From Betaproteobacteria bacterium (lineage in GTDB: Bacteria > Pseudomonadota > Gammaproteobacteria > Burkholderiales > CAIKXV01): a stretch of 64,000 bases of DNA. Position numbers and translations under genes: made by a program. Shown piece by piece: positions 61,531 to 64,000 of the stretch. Each line of letters starts with the position of its first letter. Within the stretch, counting starts at the first letter, position 1. The notes beneath the pieces are model-generated. The model worked only from the letters and a program-made list of their open reading frames with translations, did no database searches and was not told the origin of the DNA. Location of the stretch: positions 124,001 to 188,000 of the forward strand of contig JAJTHE010000037.1 in the NCBI GenBank assembly GCA_021298815.1, in the 5' to 3' direction.

Positions 61531-62523
61531 TTGGACAAGCTCCGCGCCCTACAGTATTTCGTTGCAGCCGCGCAGGCCGGCAGTTTCTCCGGCGCCGCAC
61601 GCCGGCTGGACGTCAGCGTGCCCGCCATCGCCCGGCTGGTGACGGCACTGGAGCGCAGCCTGGCCATCGCCCTGTTCGAACGTTCGGCACAGGGGCTGAC
61701 GCTGACCGGCGACGGCAACCGCTACCTCGCCGCCTGCATGCCGGTGCTGACGCAGGTCTCCACGCTGGACGAGACGGTCAGCGCCGCCGCGGCCCGGAGC
61801 ACCGGGACGGTGGTGGTCGGCGCGCCGCCCTACCTTGCGCAGCACTGCATCCTGCCCGGACTGCCGGCCTTCCATGGCGAACATCCGAACATCCAGGTCG
61901 ACCTGCGCAGCGTCGACCGCGTGTCACCGGGCGAGGTCGCGGGACTGGAAGTGCTGGTGCTCTATGGATGGCCCGAGCATGGGGGCATGGTGCAACGGCG
62001 GATCGCGCAGACCCGCTCGCTGATCTGCGCATCGCCGGACTACTGGGCGCGCATGGGCGTGCCGGTCCGGCCGCGCGACCTCGAGCGCCATGTCGGCCTC
62101 CTGTTCCGCGACCAGGAAGGTACCGTGCTCGACCTCTGGGAGTACGAACGCGGCAGCGAGAAGGAAGCGGTGACCGTCTCCGGGTGGCTGATCGCCAGCC
62201 ACCGCGACGTGATCCTGGATGCCGCGCTCGCCGGGCTGGGCGTCGCCCGCTTCACGGATCTGTCGATACGACCGTGGCTTCGCAGCGGCGCACTGGTGCC
62301 GGTACTGCTCGACTGGACGACCCGTCACTCGCCGCCGGTCAACCTGCTCTATCGAGCCAGCCAGCGGCGCACGCCGAGGGTCCGGGCGTTCATCGATTTC
62401 GTGACGGACCTGTTCCGCGAACTCGAGGCCGAGCGGGAGCCTCGATTGAGGGAGGCCGCCGCGGCGGAAAGGCCGCATTGGTATCGGCGGCGCAGGCAGC
62501 GGGCGTCGACGTCGGCCGGGTAA
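61531..62523 (+). CDS. LysR-family transcriptional regulator (TTG start)
   Basis: A 330-residue LysR regulator with N-terminal winged helix (LRALQYFVAAAQAGSFSGAARRLDVSVPAIARLVTALE) and the effector-binding domain with VVVGAPPYLAQHCILPGLPAF and late GLGVARFTDLSIRPWLRSG. The C-terminus is long and basic (WYRRRRQR). The TTG at 61531 begins MDKLRALQYF, matching the family start; no ATG or ribosome site is in place. It is divergent from hyuA across 139 bases and probably regulates the hyuAB-receptor unit in response to its substrate. Confidence 0.85.
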   Translation: MDKLRALQYFVAAAQAGSFSGAARRLDVSVPAIARLVTALERSLAIALFERSAQGLTLTGDGNRYLAACMPVLTQVSTLDETVSAAAARSTGTVVVGAPPYLAQHCILPGLPAFHGEHPNIQVDLRSVDRVSPGEVAGLEVLVLYGWPEHGGMVQRRIAQTRSLICASPDYWARMGVPVRPRDLERHVGLLFRDQEGTVLDLWEYERGSEKEAVTVSGWLIASHRDVILDAALAGLGVARFTDLSIRPWLRSGALVPVLLDWTTRHSPPVNLLYRASQRRTPRVRAFIDFVTDLFRELEAEREPRLREAAAAERPHWYRRRRQRASTSAG

Positions 62524-62649
62524 CGCATCGCTCGAGGCGCAGGCACCGGCGTTGGCAGCGTCAGGCTCCCCGCCTGTGTTCTGGCCATTCCAGTCAGAAT
62601 GGGTAGAGCCATGGGTGCGTGGCAGTGGCAGACGGCGCGCGGACAGGCG

Positions 62650-63627
62650 CTAGCTGGCCGTCAACCCCGCCGCCCGGATGATCTTCCCCCACTTGACGAT
62701 CTCGGCCTCGATGAACGCGCGAAACGCCTCCGGCGTGTTGCCCACGGGCTCCGCACCATCGGCGAGAAGCCTCTCCTTGACGGCCGGTTGCTGCAGCAGC
62801 GCCACGACCTCGGCGTGCAGCCGCTTCACGATGGGGCGCGGCGTGCCCCTGGGCGCGAGCAGCCCGTACCAGGTACTCGACTCGTAGCCCTTCACGCCCG
62901 CCTCGATCATCGTCGGGATGTCGGGCTGTGCCGACGAGCGGCGCGCACCGGTGACGGCGAGCGCGCGAAGCTTGCCGGATCGCACCTGCGGCGTCCCCGA
63001 GATGATGCTGGCGAAGGTCATCGAGACCTGCCCGCTGACCACATCCAGCAAGGCCGGGGAGACGCCCTTGTACGGCACGTGCACGATGTCCAGGCCGGTG
63101 AGGACCTTGAACAGTTCGCCCGACAGGTGCCCGCCGGTGCCGTTGCCGGCCGACGCGAAGGTCAACTGGCCCGGCTTTCCCCTGGCGAGGCGGATCAGGT
63201 CTGACACCGACTCGGCGGGCACCGACGGGTTTACCACCAGCACCAGCTGCTGCGAAGCCACCAGCGTGATCGGTTCGAAATCCTTGGTCGGGTGGTACGG
63301 CAGGTTCCGGTGCAGGCTCACGTTGGTGGCCATCCCGGCAACCGTGCCCATGATCAGGGTATGGCCGTCGGGCGAGGCCTTGGCGGCCAGCTCGCCGGCG
63401 ATGATCCCGCCCGCGCCCGGGCGATTGTCCACCACGGCCTGGTGGCCAAAGGTTTCCGAGAAGTGCTTGCCGACCAGGCGCGCCAGGGTATCGACGCTGC
63501 CGCCCGGCGTGCTCGGCACGAGGATGCGGACCGGCCGCGTGGGGAACGCCTGCGCAGACGCGAGCGTGCTCTCGAACCCGACCATGGCCACCACGGCGTA
63601 CCCCATCCACCGTAGCGTCGCCTTCAT
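62650..63627 (-). CDS. Bug/TctC-family solute receptor
   Basis: A 325-residue periplasmic receptor with signal WMGYAVVAMVGFESTLASA, then RPVRILVPSTPGGSVDT, VDNRPGAGGIIAGE and GHTLIMGTVA. The loop PSTPGGS differs from PFAAGG. ATG at 63627 overlaps the stop of the upstream isocitrate-lyase/PEP-mutase-family gene (ATGA), so the two are translationally linked and the receptor may bind a C3-C4 oxo or hydroxy acid; this is inference. Confidence 0.92.
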   Translation of the reverse strand: MKATLRWMGYAVVAMVGFESTLASAQAFPTRPVRILVPSTPGGSVDTLARLVGKHFSETFGHQAVVDNRPGAGGIIAGELAAKASPDGHTLIMGTVAGMATNVSLHRNLPYHPTKDFEPITLVASQQLVLVVNPSVPAESVSDLIRLARGKPGQLTFASAGNGTGGHLSGELFKVLTGLDIVHVPYKGVSPALLDVVSGQVSMTFASIISGTPQVRSGKLRALAVTGARRSSAQPDIPTMIEAGVKGYESSTWYGLLAPRGTPRPIVKRLHAEVVALLQQPAVKERLLADGAEPVGNTPEAFRAFIEAEIVKWGKIIRAAGLTAS

Positions 63628-64000
63628 GGCTGGAACCCCACCGCGCCGTCATACTTGGCCAGCACCTCGGCCGCCGGCAGGAATTCCTCCTCGAGCTTCC
63701 GGATCGCCGGGAAGCCCATGAACGCGTGCAGGTTGCCGACCGGGTGGTCCTTCGTGCGGGCCTCGAAGCGCTTGACCGCCTCGACGTCGTCGCGCGCGAA
63801 CTCGTCGAAATAGTCGACCATCGCCGTCGTCGAGCAGCGCAGCGCACCGGTGGCGTTGGAGACCATGGCGATGCCGATCTCGTCCAGGCGGCTGACCGGC
63901 AGGCGGGGCGAGACGCCGGTCCGGTTGAAGTGCAGCGGCCCCCTGATCTCTCTGGCGCAGCGTTCCAGCTCCGCTTCCGACGTCAACGCCTCCGGGAAGA
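63624..64000 (-). CDS. Isocitrate lyase/PEP mutase-family protein (5' end cut by window edge)
   Basis: The visible 125-residue C-terminal part reads LFPEALTSEAELERCAREI, then HFNRTGVSPRLPVSRLDEIGIAMVSN and ALRCSTTAMVDYFDEFARD, the characteristic end of the barrel plus C-terminal helix of oxaloacetate decarboxylase, 2-methylisocitrate lyase and related enzymes. It cleaves or rearranges a C-C or C-P bond; which one depends on the missing N-terminal half. Its stop overlaps the Bug receptor start. Confidence 0.83.
   Translation of the reverse strand, partial: FPEALTSEAELERCAREIRGPLHFNRTGVSPRLPVSRLDEIGIAMVSNATGALRCSTTAMVDYFDEFARDDVEAVKRFEARTKDHPVGNLHAFMGFPAIRKLEEEFLPAAEVLAKYDGAVGFQP

Noticed and set aside
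1-64000. CRISPR arrays, tRNA or rRNA genes, complete insertion sequences, prophage genes
   Set aside because: I saw no regularly spaced repeats, no cloverleaf or rRNA sequence, and no transposase, integrase or phage structural gene.

Overview
This window is GC-rich bacterial DNA with strong G/C preference at third codon positions. Its most striking content is fifteen genes for Bug/TctC-type periplasmic solute receptors. Receptor sets this large are a hallmark of Burkholderiales (Bordetella, Cupriavidus, Pigmentiphaga-like lineages), so a betaproteobacterium is the best guess; a soil or aquatic heterotroph is an inference. I see no rRNA, tRNA, CRISPR array, complete insertion sequence or prophage. 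No gap between genes exceeds 300 bases.

Layout. 1-12.1 kb: Bug receptors, each placed beside an enzyme (CocE-type hydrolase, polysaccharide deacetylases, isochorismatase-type hydrolase), interrupted at 0.6-2.1 kb by a nucleotidyltransferase-HEPN toxin-antitoxin pair whose HEPN protein is fused to an RNase H-fold domain. 12.2-19.2 kb: an 1821-residue DUF4011-type helicase-nuclease (probable phage defence) and a lipoprotein-like metallo-beta-lactamase-fold protein. 19.2-29.6 kb: a frameshifted TAXI receptor, three more Bug cassettes (DUF1028, amidohydrolase, deaminase, hydroxyisobutyrate-dehydrogenase-like and pyrone-dicarboxylate-hydrolase-like enzymes), and an AbrB/PIN toxin-antitoxin pair with a perfect operator. 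29.6-32 kb: an intact HigA-like antitoxin with an internally deleted toxin, a TerB-like protein and a CBS protein. 32-38 kb: a five-gene reverse-strand operon (alpha/beta hydrolase, Bug, PRISE-like reductase, Bug, cupin) and a class IV aminotransferase. 38-41.7 kb: vapBC, a helix-turn-helix remnant, a DUF6544 protein, an Acg-like nitroreductase and mqsRA. 42-47.7 kb: Bug-2OG oxygenase-Bug facing Bug, CMD-like and Gfo/Idh genes. 47.9-56.6 kb: a complete four-gene Wadjet system diverging from an XRE-ImmA/IrrE-like gene followed by a decayed PIN partner. 56.6-64 kb: hydantoinase A/B plus Bug under a divergent LysR regulator, then Bug plus the end of an isocitrate-lyase/PEP-mutase-family gene.

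How it works together. The metabolic genes form small receptor-plus-enzyme cassettes: a periplasmic receptor captures an organic acid or similar small solute and the neighbouring enzymes probably degrade it. No TctA/TctB membrane components occur here, so these receptors must use transporters encoded elsewhere or act as sensors. Between the cassettes lies a dispersed set of defence and toxin-antitoxin loci. Some are intact with textbook operators (mqsRA, vapBC, AbrB/PIN). Others are disarmed: the HigB-like and PIN-like toxins both keep their two ends but have lost the middle, and the ImmA/IrrE-like protein has HELAY in place of the zinc motif HEXXH.
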